In this document: one piece after another, positions 25,946-27,493 of the stretch | Layout: each line of letters opens with the position of its first letter | How positions within the stretch are numbered: position 1 is the stretch's first letter | Assembly (NCBI GenBank): GCA_945903675.1 | Contig: CAMDOP010000009.1 | Span: 1 to 27,493 of the forward strand | From: Crenothrix polyspora | GTDB taxonomy: Bacteria > Pseudomonadota > Gammaproteobacteria > Methylococcales > Methylomonadaceae | Direction: 5' to 3' | Length of the DNA stretch: 27,493 bases | Program-made: the position numbers and the translations under genes | Notes under the pieces: model-generated | What the model was told of the DNA's origin: nothing | What the model saw: the letters and a program-made list of their open reading frames with translations, nothing else | Database searches by the model: none

Positions 25946-26075
25946 AGCACAGATTACTTAAATCAGGTACTAAGTAAGTCGTCAAAAACACTTTAAATAC
26001 TCTACTGGAAGCGGCTAACACCTCGCCCATTAGAGCCTTTTTCAACCGCCTTCCCATCTACTTTTGTGTATACTT

Positions 26076-27173
26076 ATGTCCAATTTCAAACTAAGTTCAA
26101 CTGCATTACTTTGTTTACTGATCATACCTAGCCTAGCGCATAGTCTTGAGTTGGGCAAGGTCGAGGTTTATTCCGGTTTACATGAAAACTTAAAGAGCAA
26201 AATTGCCCTGCAATTATCAGCCGAAGACCTTAACAACAAAGCCATCGTAGAAATAGCACCTGCTGATAAAATGCTACAAGCTGGCATCGTTTTCAATGAC
26301 AATCTTCATAAAATTCACGTCAAACGCGTAGGGACGTCAATCAATGTTTATTCCAGCACTGCACTAGATAATCCTAAAGTCGACTTATTACTAAAGATAA
26401 GTTCTGAAAAAGAAATAAAATATCGTCGCGTTAATCTGAATCTAAACGAACTTTCAGAGCAAACCAGTGCAGTCATCGATCCTGTGCGGCTATCAGGTGA
26501 TGACATTAATCTGCTAAGCCAGACATCTAAAAAGAAAAAACCAGATAGCGCCGTTAAAAACCCAGCACCTAAAAATAAAAAAGTTGAGAGCACCGCTAAA
26601 AACAATCTCATAAAAATTGCCGTAGATCCATTACCGATAGCCAGCCCCGCCCCGCTCTCGGTTACCCCTGACAATTTACCGACTCAACATAATGACGCCC
26701 CCGTAGATGCTAACACTAGCCTAGCATATGTTGCCTCTCAAGTGACCCAAGCGTCAGAACAAGTAAAACCTAGCAACGCGCCCATAGCAGCAGCATCTGT
26801 TACCGACCTTAAAGCACCTCTAGTTGTCGAGCAGAGCCAAAGCCCAGTCTATTTTGATAACTTTATACTCATCGCCTTACTCATAGCTATTATCAGTATT
26901 TTGAGCTATAAGCTGTTCAAACGACCTAAATTATCACCCGCGATGAGTCCACTCGATCCTAATGACAAGGCTTATGAATATACATTCACAGCCAATAAGG
27001 GGCTTGGCGAGAATAAAATTGAGCCCAATCCCACAGTTAGCCAGCCTACTAGCGAGCACTTTAACGCTAAAGTCAGTCCCTATACTCCCCCATTTATAGC
27101 CCATTACACCGACGATTTTGACTTCGATTTAGACTTCAACTTACCCGAGCGTCATAAGCCCCACACAGATTAA
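26076..27173 (+). CDS. short FimV/HubP-like single-pass membrane protein (365 aa)
   Basis: From the ATG at 26076 it has a signal peptide (1 to about 21, ending LAHS) and a domain (about 22-120) resembling the FimV N-terminal domain: ELGKVEVYSGLHENLKSKIA, LQLSAEDL, INVYSSTALDNPKVDLLLKI. A long Pro/Ala/Lys-rich low-complexity linker follows (about 135-255), then one membrane helix (about 262-282) and a cytoplasmic tail of about 80 residues ending in an acidic patch DDFDFDLDFNLPE. FimV/HubP proteins are polar hubs, normally much larger, with a LysM domain and C-terminal TPR; neither is visible here. A TTG at 26064 is a weaker start. Position between motB and flagellin suggests a link to polar flagella; that is inference. 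Confidence 0.55.
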   Translation: MSNFKLSSTALLCLLIIPSLAHSLELGKVEVYSGLHENLKSKIALQLSAEDLNNKAIVEIAPADKMLQAGIVFNDNLHKIHVKRVGTSINVYSSTALDNPKVDLLLKISSEKEIKYRRVNLNLNELSEQTSAVIDPVRLSGDDINLLSQTSKKKKPDSAVKNPAPKNKKVESTAKNNLIKIAVDPLPIASPAPLSVTPDNLPTQHNDAPVDANTSLAYVASQVTQASEQVKPSNAPIAAASVTDLKAPLVVEQSQSPVYFDNFILIALLIAIISILSYKLFKRPKLSPAMSPLDPNDKAYEYTFTANKGLGENKIEPNPTVSQPTSEHFNAKVSPYTPPFIAHYTDDFDFDLDFNLPERHKPHTD

Positions 27174-27205
27174 TAGCCTTCTAGGTTTCATTGCCATGCT
27201 TTTCA

Positions 27206-27240
27206 TGCCCGACCTAGCTCATCCCTGCCTGTGTCGGGCA
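27206..27240 (+). terminator. inverted repeat after the FimV-like gene
   Basis: TGCCCGAC (27206-27213) and GTCGGGCA (27233-27240) form a perfect 8-bp GC-rich stem with a 19-nt loop, 33 nt after the stop. No T-run follows, so it may be a weak or Rho-assisted terminator. It separates the gene from the flagellin promoter. Confidence 0.4.
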
Positions 27241-27293
27241 ACGATAAAGCCGTTACCCGATAGCACTACATTTAATTAAAAGACATTTCTAAC

Positions 27294-27320
27294 TAAAGTT
27301 TTTTATAAGCGCACCGTTAA
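27294..27320 (+). promoter_or_regulatory. sigma-28 (FliA) type promoter for flagellin
   Basis: TAAAGTTT (27294-27301, 8/8), an 11-nt spacer and ACCGTTAA (27313-27320, 6/8 to GCCGATAA) lie 72 nt before the flagellin ATG. The long 5' leader is usual for flagellin genes. Confidence 0.72.
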
Positions 27321-27392
27321 TTAATTAACGTTGTTAAAGATCGAATCTATAACAAGGTTATAAATTACTTATTCATTAACTGGAGAATCATC

Positions 27393-27493
27393 ATGGCTTC
27401 TTTTATTAACACCAATATGGTGTCTTTGAATACTCAAAACAACCTGAGTAAATCACAAGACGCCTTAGCAATATCAATTAAACGTTTATCAAC
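27393..27493 (+). CDS. fliC: flagellin, 5' end only (cut by window edge)
   Basis: Only the first 33 codons are present. They read as a flagellin N-terminus (FINTNMVSLNTQNNLSKSQ, then DALAISIKRLS), the D0 helix that forms the filament core. GGAG lies 7 nt before the ATG, and a FliA-type promoter is at 27294. The gene continues beyond the window, so length and variable domain are unknown. Confidence 0.92.
   Translation, partial: MASFINTNMVSLNTQNNLSKSQDALAISIKRLS

Noticed and set aside
25786..25977. 63-codon open frame between motB and the FimV-like gene
   Set aside because: It lies across the GC-rich palindromic repeat region, has no Shine-Dalgarno, and its translation changes character where the hairpins begin.
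1..27493. CRISPR array, prophage or insertion sequence
   Set aside because: No regularly spaced repeats, no transposase, integrase or phage structural gene seen on either strand; the repeats present are palindromic and isolated.

Overview
The window is a near-complete flagellar gene cluster from an AT-rich bacterium, with an unrelated metabolic cassette at its left edge. Gene content (FlhF plus an FlhG relative, a FliA-type sigma factor, FlgA-FlgM-FlgN, FlgH/FlgI outer rings, MotC/MotD-like stators, a FimV-like protein) points to a polar-flagellated gammaproteobacterium, with an order closer to Pseudomonas/Vibrio than to E. coli. No rRNA, tRNA or other marker in the window fixes genus or family.

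Layout. (1) 22-231: a small basic protein whose 3' end carries a perfect 14-bp inverted repeat. (2) 496-4669, minus strand: three tightly packed genes, in transcription order a group II PLP-dependent amino-acid decarboxylase, a TPR-plus-ATP-grasp protein and a second fold-type-I PLP enzyme. This is a candidate small-molecule pathway of unknown product. (3) 5210-15133, plus strand: flgB C D E F G H I J K L, the rod, hook, L/P rings and hook-filament junction. (4) 15441-16975: flgA, flgM, flgN. (5) 17345-17932, minus strand: an unrecognised protein with an in-frame 42-bp tandem duplication, lying between two repeat-bearing spacers. (6) 18279-25726: flhB, flhA, flhF, flhG-like, fliA, motA, motB, mostly overlapping or nearly abutting and probably one transcript. 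(7) 26076-27173: a short FimV/HubP-like membrane protein. (8) 27393 to the window edge: the start of a flagellin gene.

How it works together. FlgB-FlgG build rod and hook with FlgD as hook cap, FlgJ opens the wall, FlgA/FlgI and FlgH build the P and L rings, and FlhA/FlhB belong to the export gate. FlgM holds FliA until the hook is finished. Three sites matching the FliA (sigma-28) consensus with identical 11-nt spacers lie in front of flgK, flgM and fliC, which fits a late class of genes. FlhF and the FlhG relative should control flagellar placement and number. The FlhG relative has kept the N-terminal FlhF-activating helix but lost the P-loop and the switch-II signature. I found no GG-N10-GC sigma-54 promoter before flgB or flhB, and the chemotaxis genes that separate fliA from motCD in Pseudomonas are absent. 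Early regulation here may therefore differ from the FleQ/FleN model.

Most worth following up: the ATPase-less FlhG, the PLP/ATP-grasp/PLP cassette, the short FimV-like protein beside flagellin, and the three-arm hairpin between flgF and flgG.
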